Shown here piece by piece: positions 1 to 8,576 of a DNA stretch of 64,000 nt. The first letter of the stretch is position 1; each line of letters opens with the position of its first letter. The notes under the pieces were generated by a model. That model ran no database searches and had not been told where the DNA came from. It saw nothing but the letters and a program-made list of their open reading frames with translations. Source of the stretch: Variovorax sp. PBL-H6 (GTDB lineage: Bacteria > Pseudomonadota > Gammaproteobacteria > Burkholderiales > Burkholderiaceae_C); assembly GCF_901827155.1 (NCBI RefSeq), contig NZ_LR594659.1, positions 2,108,001-2,172,000 on the forward strand. Reading direction: 5' to 3'. The position numbers were made by a program, and so were the translations under genes.

Positions 1-96
1 CCTCGGGACTTCTTGCAGAAGCCCTACCCTCGGCGATTGATGGAGGCCATCAAGAAAGCTTTGGACGGGCTGCCGCCTGTGCGTGAGGCGCAATGA
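1..96 (+). CDS. C-terminal end of a response-regulator (REC) domain protein, 5' end outside window
   Basis: Frame 1 is open from the first base and ends at TGA 94-96. The 31 residues include DFLQKPYPRRLMEAIKKALDG, which matches the end of a receiver domain: the conserved Lys-Pro after the fifth strand, followed by the last helix. The protein is therefore a response regulator or, more likely given that the receiver lies at the very C-terminus, a hybrid sensor kinase. Output function, partner and regulation cannot be judged because only the tail is in the window. Confidence 0.7.
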   Translation, partial: PRDFLQKPYPRRLMEAIKKALDGLPPVREAQ

Positions 97-816
97 CGGC
101 TTTCGGGCGAATTCTGCCTCGAAGCCGAACAGCCGGTTCTGGCCCCATTCTGCCGGTCCGACTCACGGGCTGCTCGCGCCTCTGCCGAACGTCCGGAATT
201 GGCCGAGGGCCGGATCTTGCCTTACAGCCAGTGGGTGTGCACGCGCTTCGCGCGGCGATATGCGGAAGGGGCACTTTGCTGCCGATCCCCATACGATCCA
301 TAGCGTTCGGCCGAAACTGCGCCTGGTGGCTGCCGACGGCGACTCGGGGAGACGGCTTCCCTTCCGCAGGCCGTCGTGAGGGGAACAGCGAGGCGGCCGT
401 CGCGATCGACACAGGATGCGCACCGCTAGTTTGGTCATTTATTTGCGGTTACCTGCCGTCCGAACCTGAGTTGGCGGGCTTCGTTCGGGCATTTGCCTCG
501 GCAACCTAAAGCTCGAGGAGCTTGGCAAGCCGCATGCCGCCTGGATCGCCGTTTGGACATTTATTGGCTCAGAACACCTCTCGGTCGAGACGCTGTCGCA
601 AGGTAAGTTTTGGCTCCAAGGAAGTCGCTCACATGACCGAGAGCCTGTACACGTTCCTCGCTGCGGGGATCACGGCCGTAGCGCGGGATGCAGGTGCAAA
701 CAAGACCGCGGGCATGCCGCGGTAGGCAGGCAAGGCGGCATCGCCGTCATGCCGAGGCGGCATTTCCGCGCCACCGCAACGGCTTGTACCCTCCCGGGCA
801 TCTGCACCGAGACACC
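97..816. other. Gene-poor region, about 720 bp
   Basis: No reading frame here has a recognisable family, a good ribosome binding site or codon use like the flanking genes. Overlapping frames on both strands translate to low-complexity Arg/Pro/Ala-rich peptides, as expected from GC-rich noncoding DNA. A short frame starting with ATG at 633 stops at 725 after about 30 codons and is not convincing. The stretch lies between a kinase tail and a decayed gene, so it may be debris from older deletions. Confidence 0.5.
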
Positions 817-1110
817 ATGCCCTCCTACTGCATCGCGAATATCGAAGTCCACACGCCTGACATCTACGATTCCTATCGACGTCAGACGGCCGGCACGTTG
901 CCGAAGTTCGGCGGACGGTTCCTTGTCCGTGGCGGCGTCACCGAGGTCGCCGAAGGGTCCTGGCAGCCTGCGAGGCTCGTCGTCATCGAGTTCCCGTCGA
1001 TGGACGATCTGCAAGCCTGGTACCGGTCTCCGGAGTATCAGGCGATCGTCCGAGGCCGGCGCGAGGGCGCCCGCTCGGACGTGGTGTTCGTGGAAGGCTT
1101 TGCTCCTTGA
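817..1110 (+). CDS. DUF1330 family small protein
   Basis: A 97-residue protein of the DUF1330 family, which has a dimeric alpha/beta-barrel (ferredoxin-like) fold. Seen: an N-terminal strand (YCIANIEVHTPDIYDSYRR), the central FGGRFLVRGG turn, then RLVVIEFPSMDDLQAWYRSPEYQ, the hallmark of the family, and a final FVEGF strand. Length is as usual for the family. No enzymatic activity is established for most members. ATG 817 was chosen because the family begins here; the ribosome binding site is weak. It is followed after 130 bp by a broken oxidoreductase gene, so its former operon context may be lost. Confidence 0.8.
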   Translation: MPSYCIANIEVHTPDIYDSYRRQTAGTLPKFGGRFLVRGGVTEVAEGSWQPARLVVIEFPSMDDLQAWYRSPEYQAIVRGRREGARSDVVFVEGFAP

Positions 1111-1242
1111 AGCCGATCGGCATCCGACCACACAGAGGCAAGTGCACGGGCGGTGACGGCCGTTGCGTTGCCTGTGCCATCGATGCGCGGCTGCGGCCAC
1201 TTCGTCCGGCGCCCCCGCCTCCCTCCACGTGATCTTCCAACG

Positions 1243-2309
1243 ATGAACACCGCAACCAGCCTCGACGACAAGTACACGGCCGTCTCGGGCCTGGCCTACA
1301 TGAATGGCACACATGCGCTGGTGCGACTGCCCATGCTGCAGCGTGAACGCGATGCCGCGGCAGGCCTCGACACAGCCGGCTTCATCAGCGGCTACCGCGG
1401 CTCGCCGCTCGGCGGCTACGACCAGGCGCTGCAGAAGGCGAAGCAGCACCTGGACCGCCGCCACGTAAGCTTCATGCCGGGCGTCAACGAGGAACTGGCG
1501 GCGACGGCCGTGTGGGGCACGCAGCAGGCGAACCTGCGGCCTGGAGCGAAGTACGACGGTGTCTTCGGAATCTGGTACGGCAAGGGCCCGGGCGTGGACC
1601 GCAGCGCGGATGTCTTCCGGCACGCCAACCAGGCCGGCACCTCTGCGCACGGAGGGGTGCTTGCACTGGCGGGCGCCAGCGTGCCGGCCGCATCGCTTGC
1701 AGCGGCCCTGCTCGGGGACGCGATCGCTGCCAACGCATTCCTGCTGGGATTCGCGTGGCAGAAGGGTCTGGTCCCGCTGGCGGCGGCCTCGATCGAGCGC
1801 GCGATCGAGCTGAATGCAGTGGCCGTCGAAATGAACCGTCAGGCCTTCCGATGGGGACGCGCGGCTGCCGCGGTCCTGCCCTCGGTCCAGGCGGCCGCGC
1901 GGCCCGCGCAAGTGATCCAGTTCGTGCCGCGCCTCACGCAGACGCTGGAGCAACTGGTCGAGCACCGTGCGGGCCACTTGATGGCCTACCAGTCGGCTGC
2001 GCTCGCGGCCCGCTACCGCGCGTTCGTGGAGCGTGTCGCGCAGGCCGAGTCGGCACTCGGAGGCGGCCGGCGTCTCGCCGAGAGGAGCGCCGGCTCATCG
2101 CGGACTACGAACGACTCGTCGAACACGTGCTGCACAGGCTCCACCCCGGCAATCACGGCCAGGCCATCGCGTTGGCCGTCCTGCCCGAGCAGGTGCGCGG
2201 CTTCGGCCACGTCAAGGAGAAAGCGATCGCGAGGATGCGGGCCGAGCAGGCGCGCCTGCTGGCCCTTTTCGACGCGGCTCCAGTGACCGAAGAACGCGAG
2301 GCGGCCTGA
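1243..2309 (+). pseudogene. Indolepyruvate ferredoxin oxidoreductase, internally deleted and frameshifted
   Basis: The intact fused enzyme has roughly 1,150-1,200 residues and oxidatively decarboxylates aryl pyruvates to acyl-CoA. Here the first ~150 residues are normal (GLAYMNGTHALVRLPM, FISGYRGSPLGGYDQ, the TPP-side VFGIWYGKGPGVDRS, HGGVLALAG). The frame then jumps straight into the C-terminal gamma-like part (FLLGFAWQKGLVPL, AIELNAVAVEMNRQAFRWGR). About 800 residues, including the TPP core and any ferredoxin-type region, are absent. After position ~2060 the homologous ending (LIADYERLVEHVLHRL, GFGHVKEKAIARMRAEQARL) continues in another frame and stops at 2309. A large deletion and at least one frameshift therefore make it inactive. 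The ATG at 1243 fits the family start. Confidence 0.85.
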
Positions 2310-2566
2310 CGTGAACCGCGAGCAGCTGGTCCGCGCGGGCGGCAGCGACGTGCCCGAACGCGCGGCCACTTGCTGCGCGGCGCCGAATACGGGCAGCGCT
2401 ACCCGGTGGCGGAGGGCACGGCGCCGCGCCTGCTGGGCCGCGAAGCTGACCTACCCCTCACGTCATCGCTGTTGCAGAGTAGACTGCAGCTGGCCCCGTC
2501 TCGGTCGCCGGATCGAAGCGCCATGTCGCCGCTTCGGCGCCGCCGAGTTACGGCTTTTGGGATGAC
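2310..2566. other. Short intergenic stretch with a possible gene remnant and a dyad before the LysR gene
   Basis: The + frame through about 2370-2470 reads LLRGAEYGQRYPVAEGTAPR, which looks protein-like but matches no family I can name; it may be the remnant of a gene that once followed the pseudogene. Nearer the LysR start, CGAAGCG (2514-2520) and CGCTTCG (2530-2536) form a perfect inverted repeat with a 9-base spacer, about 30 bp before the start codon. This could be an autoregulatory site. Both readings are tentative. Confidence 0.3.
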
Positions 2567-3538
2567 ATGAACGTTAGGCAGCTGCGATACTTCCTCCAGG
2601 TCGCCGAAGTCGGCAGCGTGACGCGCGCAGCGGAGGTCCTGCACATCGCCCAGCCGGCGTTGTCGCGCCAGATTCGTTCGCTCGAAGAAGACCTCGACGC
2701 GACTCTGTTCCACCGTTCCGAACGCGGCATCGCGCTCACGGAGGCCGGGGCATGCCTTCGCGAGAGGGCCGTCGAACTGCTGCGGCACTTCGATCGGGTG
2801 CGCTCGGAGGTTCGAGACCGGTCTGGCGATCCTAGGGGTGAGCTGACGATCGCGCTGCCTCCGTCCATGTCGGAGCTGCTCGCATTTCCGGTCGTTCAGC
2901 GATTCAGGACCAGCTTCCCCAATGTCTTGCTGAGAGTCTTCGAAGCTTCTAGCGGGGTCCTCGACGCGTGGTCGATGGTTGCACACGGCAAGGCCGACTT
3001 GGCGGTGGTGGGCTCCGGAGAACCGCTCGCCAGTCTCGAAGCCTACCCATTCATCGAAGAGCCAATGGGTCTGATCGGCCCAGCCGAATCAGGTCTTGCC
3101 TTGGACAAGCCGGTGACCCTGGAAGATCTCGTCGATCGGCCGATGGTCATGACAAGCCGCCCCAACGTGGGCCGCATGTTCTTGGAAAGTGCGATGACCG
3201 AGCGCAATCTCCGCCTCAACGTCGCGCTGGAGGTCAATACTCGGCAGCTGGTGCTGAAGGCGGTGCAATCAGGGTTGGGCTTCACAACCTTGCCCCTGTG
3301 TTCCGGGTGCGAGCTGCTCGAGCGGGGTGCCATCTCCATGGCGCCGATCGAAGGCGTGGTGATCTCCTGGCTTTTGATCAAGGGTCGCGAACAGGGGTTG
3401 TCCGTTGCCGGGCAGCGCATGCAGCTCATGCTTCGTCAGGTTGCACACGAGCAGATATCCACCGGTCGCTGGCCACTCGCCAGGATGAAGGGCTTCATGC
3501 CGCCGGAGGGCGGGCTCCCTCCGCCGCTTTCGACGTGA
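2567..3538 (+). CDS. LysR-family transcriptional regulator
   Basis: A 323-residue LysR regulator. Residues 1-60 form the winged helix-turn-helix (LRYFLQVAEVGSVTRAAE, then HIAQPALSRQIRSLE), followed by a linker helix and a periplasmic-binding-protein-like effector domain from about residue 90 (GELTIALPPSMSELL; FTTLPL near residue 245). It resembles the Cbl/Nac-like branch by its short linker and the VRQLRYFLQVAE start. The last 20 residues are Pro/Gly-rich and variable. It lies directly upstream of, and in the same direction as, a Bug binding protein and a hydrolase operon, which it probably controls. The effector is unknown. Confidence 0.9.
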   Translation: MNVRQLRYFLQVAEVGSVTRAAEVLHIAQPALSRQIRSLEEDLDATLFHRSERGIALTEAGACLRERAVELLRHFDRVRSEVRDRSGDPRGELTIALPPSMSELLAFPVVQRFRTSFPNVLLRVFEASSGVLDAWSMVAHGKADLAVVGSGEPLASLEAYPFIEEPMGLIGPAESGLALDKPVTLEDLVDRPMVMTSRPNVGRMFLESAMTERNLRLNVALEVNTRQLVLKAVQSGLGFTTLPLCSGCELLERGAISMAPIEGVVISWLLIKGREQGLSVAGQRMQLMLRQVAHEQISTGRWPLARMKGFMPPEGGLPPPLST

Positions 3539-3642
3539 CACCCCGGATCGGCATCGCGTCCATGCTGAGAAAGCATTTCCGCCGCTAGCGCCGGGTTGCT
3601 AGCCTCTCCTCGCGTCACATGACTACTAGAGGAGACAGTCGC

Positions 3643-4611
3643 ATGAACAGGCGAAACATGATCGCCGCATCGATCGCATCGGTGCTGGGAACCCAACTGC
3701 ACGCGCAGGGTAGCAACGACTATCCACGCCGACCGGTCACGGTCATTTTTCCGTTCCCACCCGGATCGCCGGGCGATGTGGAAGTACGGGAAATCGGCAA
3801 TGCAATGCAGAAGGCCACGGGTCAGCCGCTCGTCCTGGACTATCGCCCCGGCGCAAGCGGCACCATCGGCACGCAACTCGTCCAGCGTGCCGCACCGGAC
3901 GGTTACACGCTCCTGTACGGCTCCACGACCTCGATCGTGACGTCGCCCGCCGTCATCATGAAGACGCCCTACAGCGGCACAGCCGACTTCGAGCCCATCA
4001 CAGGCATTGGGCGCATCGACGCGGTGCTGCTCGTGCCGGCCAATTCCAAGTACCGCACCGCGCAGGAGCTTGCCGCGGCGATCAAGGCCAATCCGGGCAA
4101 GTTGAATTACGGCACGATCGGTCCTGGCTCGATGTCGCACCTGAGCATCGAACTCTACCTGCGGACCATTGGCGCGCAAGCGACGCCTGTCGCGTACAAG
4201 GGGCCACCGCAGGCGGTGCAGGCGCTGATTGCAGGAGAAATCGACTTCCTCTCGGACAGTGTTGCGACATCCGGCAGCCTCATCGATTCCGGAAAGGTCC
4301 GCCCGCTCGCAGTGGCAACCAACAAACGCATGTCCCAGTTGCCTGATGTCCCGACATTGACGGAGACGGGCGTCAAGTTGGTCCTCGGGGTGTGGCTCGG
4401 GTTGTTTGCGCCCAAAGGAACGCCTCGTCCGATCCTGGATCAGTGGGCGATGTACGCGAGCGACTATTTCCGCGAAGCCGACGCGCGTTCGAAGATGCTT
4501 GCGAGGGGCGTGGAACCGATCCCGAGCACGCCGCAGGAATTCGCGCGCCAGGTCGCAGCGGACGAGGCGCAGTGGCGTCCCCTGATCAAGTCGCTGAACA
4601 TCCAGACTTGA
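3643..4611 (+). CDS. Bug/TctC-family periplasmic substrate-binding protein
   Basis: A 322-residue member of the Bug family, the expanded tripartite tricarboxylate receptor family of Burkholderiales. An N-terminal signal peptide (MNRRNMIAASIASVLGTQLHA) is followed by the family start YPRRPVTVIFPFPPGSPGDV, the GQPLVLDYRPGASGTIGT binding loop, AAPDGYTLL, NPGKLNYGTIG and LPDVPTLTETG. Such proteins usually bind carboxylates or amides. ATG 3643 is chosen over an upstream ATG because a good Shine-Dalgarno (AGAGGAGA) precedes it. No TctA/TctB membrane partners are encoded nearby, which is normal for this family. It is likely to deliver the substrate of the hydrolase that follows. Confidence 0.9.
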   Translation: MNRRNMIAASIASVLGTQLHAQGSNDYPRRPVTVIFPFPPGSPGDVEVREIGNAMQKATGQPLVLDYRPGASGTIGTQLVQRAAPDGYTLLYGSTTSIVTSPAVIMKTPYSGTADFEPITGIGRIDAVLLVPANSKYRTAQELAAAIKANPGKLNYGTIGPGSMSHLSIELYLRTIGAQATPVAYKGPPQAVQALIAGEIDFLSDSVATSGSLIDSGKVRPLAVATNKRMSQLPDVPTLTETGVKLVLGVWLGLFAPKGTPRPILDQWAMYASDYFREADARSKMLARGVEPIPSTPQEFARQVAADEAQWRPLIKSLNIQT

Positions 4612-4630
4612 AAGTCGCGAGTCCATCGGA

Positions 4631-4663
4631 GCGGGCGGCCTTCGGGTCGCCCGCTTCATTTTG
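4631..4663 (+). terminator. Rho-independent terminator after the Bug gene
   Basis: GCGGGCGGCC, a TTCG tetraloop and GGTCGCCCGC form a 10-bp stem with one G-T wobble, followed by TTCATTTTG. It begins 19 bases after the stop codon of the binding protein and separates that gene from the hydrolase operon. Confidence 0.75.
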
Positions 4664-4735
4664 ACCTCGCGTGCCCCTTGCATCGCCGCCACCGTCCAGT
4701 GCATGTCAGCCATGCCACAACAGTATTTCCCGAAC

Positions 4736-4765
4736 CGAATCGCCATTCTTATTCTTGCCGATTCG
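4736..4765. promoter_or_regulatory. Inverted repeat upstream of the CocE-type hydrolase gene
   Basis: CGAATCG at 4736-4742 and its exact reverse complement CGATTCG at 4759-4765 are separated by 16 bases that are AT-richer than the surroundings. The dyad ends about 20 bp before the start codon at 4786. Its size and place fit a repressor or LysR operator, but it could also be a weak leader hairpin. Confidence 0.35.
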
Positions 4766-4785
4766 ACAAGCCGAAGGACGACGCA

Positions 4786-6546
4786 ATGGAACGAATGAAC
4801 AAAGCAGAAGTTGGCGCCACCGCTGACGCCCTCGTTGTGGACTGGGACGTTCCCATCACGATGGATGACGGAACGGTTCTGCGTGCCGACGTGTTTCGTC
4901 CGGTGCAGGAGGGCCGCTACCCCGTGATCCTCAGCTACGGTCCATACGGCAAGGGATTGGCGTTCCAGGACGGCTATCCGGCTGCCTGGGAAGGCATGGT
5001 CCGCAGCCATCCCGATGTGGCGGAGGGCTCCAGCGGTCGCTACCAGAACTGGGAAACGGTGGATCCCGAGAAATGGGTGTGCGATGGCTATGTGTGCATC
5101 CGCGTCGACAGCCGCGGCGCCGGCCGCTCGCCCGGACTGCTGGATCCCTGGTCGGAGCGGGAGAGCCGCGACATCTGCGAGGCGATTGCCTGGGCTGCAG
5201 CACAGCCATGGAGCAACGGCAAGGTCGGCCTGAACGGGATTTCCTACTACGGCATGAACCAGTGGTTCACCGCATCGCGCCGTCCTCCGGCGCTGTCGGC
5301 GATCTGTGTCTGGGAAGGCGCCGCCGACCTCTACCGGGACGCCGTGCGCCACGGTGGCATCCCTTGCACGGCGTTGTGGAAGTCCTGGTTCGGACCCCAA
5401 GTCGTGACCGTCCAGCACGGCGCCGGCGACCGCGGTTCGCGCAGTCGCGTGACGGGTGAGCTGGTCGCAGGGCCCGAGACCCTGGGTGACGAGGCACTCC
5501 GGTCCAACCGGGTTGACTTTGAACATGAGCTGACGAGCCGGTCTCTCCGCCCGGAACCGTACTTCGAGGCCCGGGCGGCACGATGGGACGCCATCGACGT
5601 GCCGCTTCTCTCGGCGGGCAATTGGGGAGGGCTCGGCCTGCATCTGCGGGGCAACACCGAAGGGTTCATGCAAGCGGCATCCAAGCAGAAGTGGCTCGAG
5701 ATGCATGGTGGCGACCACTGGTCTTCTTTCTACATCGCCCGTTCGGTCGCGCTGCAGAAGAGATTTTTCGATCACTTCCTGAAGGGCGAGAACAACGGCT
5801 GGGACGCCGAACCTCCCGTGAACCTGAAGATCCGGCACGTGGACAGGTTCGTCGAGCGCAAGGAGCAGGCCTGGCCGCTGCCGGACACGCGCTGGACCCC
5901 GTATTACCTGGAGCCAGGCAATGCGGTCCTCGGCACTTCCGTCCCGGTGGACAACGCTTCCGTCACCTACGAGGGCCTCGGGCCGGGCCTGGTGTTCATG
6001 CTGCCGCCCTCGACCTGCGAACTCGAGGTGACGGGGCCGGTGTCAGCCCGCCTCTACGTTTCCTCCGAGACCACCGACGCGGATCTCTTCCTGACCGTTC
6101 GCCTGTTCACGCCCGACATGAAGGAAGTCACCTTCCAGGGCGCCAACGACCCGAACACGCCGATCGCGCAAGGGTGGCTGCGTGCGTCACACCGGAAGCT
6201 GGACGCAGGGCGCTCGAAGCCCTGGCGGCCCTGGCATGCGCACGACGAGATCGTCCCGCTCGTGCCCGGCGAGGTCTATCCCCTCGACGTGGAGATCTGG
6301 CCGACGAGCATCGTGGTGCCGCCGGGCTACCGACTGGCCCTGAGCATCCGTGGCAAGGACTTCGAGTACGCCGGCCCACCCGTGATGGCCCACCACCCCA
6401 GGCACGAAATGCGCGGCTGCGGGGCGTTCGTTCATGACGACGAGCGGGACCGTCCGCGGTCCGTGTTCGGTGGGCGGGTCACGATCCATACCGGTCCGGC
6501 GCACCCGTCTTCCATCCTTCTTCCCGTGATCCCGCCCCGGGCGTGA
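4786..6546 (+). CDS. CocE/NonD-family alpha/beta hydrolase (X-Pro dipeptidyl-peptidase S15 type)
   Basis: A 586-residue hydrolase of the CocE/NonD family, which cleaves esters or amides. Residues 20-330 form the S15 alpha/beta-hydrolase domain: VPITMDDGTVLRADVFRP, the oxyanion-hole tyrosine region LSYGPYGKG, RVDSRGAGRSPG, and the nucleophile elbow GISYYG with Ser153. A His in MHGGDHWSS is a likely catalytic residue. The C-terminal part is the jelly-roll PepX_C domain (LYVSSETTDADLFL, PGYRLALSIRG). No signal peptide is seen, so it is cytoplasmic. ATG 4786 follows AAGGA at a spacing of 7; an ATG about 100 bases upstream lacks such a site. The next gene starts 25 bases after its stop, suggesting co-transcription. 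Substrate unknown. Confidence 0.88.
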   Translation: MERMNKAEVGATADALVVDWDVPITMDDGTVLRADVFRPVQEGRYPVILSYGPYGKGLAFQDGYPAAWEGMVRSHPDVAEGSSGRYQNWETVDPEKWVCDGYVCIRVDSRGAGRSPGLLDPWSERESRDICEAIAWAAAQPWSNGKVGLNGISYYGMNQWFTASRRPPALSAICVWEGAADLYRDAVRHGGIPCTALWKSWFGPQVVTVQHGAGDRGSRSRVTGELVAGPETLGDEALRSNRVDFEHELTSRSLRPEPYFEARAARWDAIDVPLLSAGNWGGLGLHLRGNTEGFMQAASKQKWLEMHGGDHWSSFYIARSVALQKRFFDHFLKGENNGWDAEPPVNLKIRHVDRFVERKEQAWPLPDTRWTPYYLEPGNAVLGTSVPVDNASVTYEGLGPGLVFMLPPSTCELEVTGPVSARLYVSSETTDADLFLTVRLFTPDMKEVTFQGANDPNTPIAQGWLRASHRKLDAGRSKPWRPWHAHDEIVPLVPGEVYPLDVEIWPTSIVVPPGYRLALSIRGKDFEYAGPPVMAHHPRHEMRGCGAFVHDDERDRPRSVFGGRVTIHTGPAHPSSILLPVIPPRA

Positions 6547-6571
6547 TTCATCCCTCCAGGAGACCAGCTTC

Positions 6572-7501
6572 GTGAAGCAACGACGAGTCATCATCAGCTG
6601 CGCCGTGACCGGCAGTGTGCATACGCCTTCCATGACGCCGCACCTGCCGATCACCCCCCAACAGATCGCGGACGCAGCAGTCGGCGCGGCCGAGGCTGGC
6701 GCCGCCATCATTCACCTGCACGCGCGAGACCCCGTCACCGGGCGCCCGGACCAGTCGCCGGAAGCATTCGGCAAATTCTTGCCGGAGATCAAGGAGCGAT
6801 GCGATGCGGTGATCAACATCACCACCGGCGGTGCGCCCGGCATGACGGTCAGCGAGCGCATCCAACCTGTGATCGCATTCAAGCCGGAAGTCGCCTCGCT
6901 GAACATGGGATCGATGAACTTCGGCATCTACCCCATGCTGGAGCGTTTCAGCAACTTCAGGTTCGATTGGGAGGCGCCGTTCCTGGAGAGCACCCGCGAT
7001 CTCGTGTTCAGGAACACCTTCAAGGACATCGAACACATCTTGCGGGTCGGGTACGAGGCGGGCACCCGCTTCGAGTTCGAGTGCTACGACACCGCGCACC
7101 TCTACAACCTGCGGCATTTCCTGGACCGCGGATTGGTGAAGGCTCCTCTCTTCATTCAGTCCGTCCTCGGCATCCTGGGAGGTGCGGGGGCGCATCCGGA
7201 GGATGTGGCGCACATGAAGCGGACGGCCGACCGCCTGTTCGGGGACCAGTACCACTGGTCAGTGATCGGGGCAGGTGCCGCCCAGCTGCGAGTGGCGGCG
7301 CAGGCAGCAACGATGGGCGCAAACGTGCGCGTCGGCCTGGAAGACTCCATTTGGCTCGGCCCCGGCAAGCTGGCGGAGTCGAATGCGGACCAGGTCCGGG
7401 CCGTGCGAAAACTGATCGAAGGGTTGGGGCTGGAGATCGCGACGGCCGACGAGGCGCGCGATCGCCTGCAACTCAAGGGCGCCACAGGCGTCAACTTCTG
7501 A
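6572..7501 (+). CDS. Beta-keto acid cleavage enzyme (BKACE, DUF849)
   Basis: A 309-residue DUF849 protein. The family condenses a beta-keto acid with acetyl-CoA and releases acetoacetate and a new acyl-CoA; Kce of lysine fermentation is the founding member. Seen: IISCAVTGSVHTP at the start, the zinc-binding pair in IHLHARD (His48 and His50), NITTGGAPGMTVSER, ASLNMGSMNFG, and the C-terminal VRVGLEDSIWLG with the conserved glutamate. The start is GTG 6572 behind AGGAGA. It is closely followed by an SDR (12 bp), fitting a route in which an SDR makes a keto acid that BKACE then cleaves. The R-group of the substrate cannot be predicted by eye. Confidence 0.9.
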   Translation: MKQRRVIISCAVTGSVHTPSMTPHLPITPQQIADAAVGAAEAGAAIIHLHARDPVTGRPDQSPEAFGKFLPEIKERCDAVINITTGGAPGMTVSERIQPVIAFKPEVASLNMGSMNFGIYPMLERFSNFRFDWEAPFLESTRDLVFRNTFKDIEHILRVGYEAGTRFEFECYDTAHLYNLRHFLDRGLVKAPLFIQSVLGILGGAGAHPEDVAHMKRTADRLFGDQYHWSVIGAGAAQLRVAAQAATMGANVRVGLEDSIWLGPGKLAESNADQVRAVRKLIEGLGLEIATADEARDRLQLKGATGVNF

Positions 7502-7513
7502 AGGAGAACCAGC

Positions 7514-8260
7514 GTGTCGAAAGTTCTTGTTGTGACCGGTTCCAGCCGGGGTATCGGTGCCGCGATCGCGCTCCTTGGTGCGAAGGAGGGTTACGCAGTC
7601 GCAGTCAACTACCGGAGTGATCGTGACGCCGCGGAAGCGCTCGTGCGAGATATCGCTCGTCAAGGAGGCAGGGCCGTGGCCAGCTGCGCCGATGTGTCGA
7701 CCAGCGCGGGAGCCGCGAAGCTCTTCACTGAGGTGGATCAGGCATTGGGCCCTGTCTCCGCGCTGGTGAATAACGCCGGCATCTCCGGTGGCCGGAGCCC
7801 GATCACGGAAATGGACGAGGACAGGTTGCGGCGGATCTTCGAGACGAACGTGTTTTCCGCGTTTTACTGTTCCCGGGAAGCTGTCAGGCGCATGGGACGC
7901 AGCGGCGGGGGCGAAGGGGGTTCGATCGTGAACGTCTCGTCGGCCGCGGCACGTCATGGGGGCATGCCCGAACTGTCGCACTATGCGTCCACGAAAGCCG
8001 CTTTGGACGGCATGACCATCGCGCTTGCCAAGGAGCTCGGGCCACTCGGCGTTCGGGTGAACAGCCTTCGACCCGGAGTCATCGTCACCGAAATGCACGA
8101 TGAGTTCGGAGGCGCAAAGCTCATCGAAAGCATCGCGCCGACGATCCCGATGCGGCGTCCGGGTACTGCGAATGAAGTCGCCGAGGCTGTGCTCTGGCTG
8201 GTGTCGGAACGCTCGTCGTACGTCCATGGCGCCGTCCTGGACATTTCGGGCGGAAGATAA
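7514..8260 (+). CDS. Short-chain dehydrogenase/reductase (FabG-like)
   Basis: A 248-residue classical SDR. The NAD(P) site is TGSSRGIG (residues 8-15), NNAG is at 86-89, the catalytic Ser lies in NVSSAA, and Tyr157 and Lys161 form the YxxxK motif (SHYASTKAAL). The C-terminus GAVLDISGGR is typical. NYRSD after the second strand (Arg34) suggests NADP preference. The GTG start at 7514 follows GAAGGAGA. It lies 12 bp after the BKACE gene and 1 bp before the next gene. A likely role is interconversion of a hydroxy and a keto acid for the BKACE reaction; that role is inferred. Confidence 0.88.
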   Translation: MSKVLVVTGSSRGIGAAIALLGAKEGYAVAVNYRSDRDAAEALVRDIARQGGRAVASCADVSTSAGAAKLFTEVDQALGPVSALVNNAGISGGRSPITEMDEDRLRRIFETNVFSAFYCSREAVRRMGRSGGGEGGSIVNVSSAAARHGGMPELSHYASTKAALDGMTIALAKELGPLGVRVNSLRPGVIVTEMHDEFGGAKLIESIAPTIPMRRPGTANEVAEAVLWLVSERSSYVHGAVLDISGGR

Positions 8261-8261
8261 G

Positions 8262-8573
8262 ATGCTCTTCGAGATGCGGACTTACCAGTTGCCGCCCTCA
8301 CACCTGAAGGACTACCTCGCCATCTACGCAGAGAAAGGCAAGTCGATTCAGTGTGACGTGCTCGGGCACCTGGCCGGCTGCTACACGACGGAAGTCGGGG
8401 ACCTGAACCAGGTGATCTTCATTTGGGGATTCTGTTCGTTCGAGGACCGGCTGCGTCGGCGCGCGGCGCTCGCCGCTCTCCCTGCGTGGCAAGCCTACGT
8501 CGCGGAAGTCGCTCCTCTTTTCATCCGGCAGGAGAGCAGACTTCTGATACCGGCCCCATTCAGCGTCGGCTGA
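8262..8573 (+). CDS. NIPSNAP-family protein
   Basis: A 103-residue single-domain NIPSNAP protein with a dimeric alpha/beta-barrel fold. The start MLFEMRTYQLPPSHLKDYL and the middle GCYTTEVGDLNQVIFIWGF (a variant of the usual LNQVVHLWAY) are diagnostic. In bacteria these small proteins often sit in catabolic operons, and no reaction is proven. ATG 8262 lies one base after the stop of the SDR gene, behind GGAAGAT, so translation is probably coupled. Confidence 0.82.
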   Translation: MLFEMRTYQLPPSHLKDYLAIYAEKGKSIQCDVLGHLAGCYTTEVGDLNQVIFIWGFCSFEDRLRRRAALAALPAWQAYVAEVAPLFIRQESRLLIPAPFSVG

Positions 8574-8576
8574 GCG

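Noticed and set aside
97..509. Overlapping small frames at the left end of the window
   Set aside because: Frames on both strands overlap without start signals or families; they were treated as noncoding.
670..1977. Open frame of 435 codons on the minus strand
   Set aside because: It covers DUF1330 and the decayed oxidoreductase in antisense. No motif was seen, and the Arg/Gly/His-rich product is typical of a shadow frame.
4678..4785. Upstream ATG 4678 as the start of the CocE-type gene
   Set aside because: No ribosome binding site, and the added His/Arg-rich segment would span a likely operator. ATG 4786 has AAGGA at the correct distance.
3436..5838. Open frame of 800 codons on the minus strand
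   Set aside because: It runs antisense to the Bug and CocE genes, which have clear families. It is a by-product of GC-rich third positions and has no recognisable domain.
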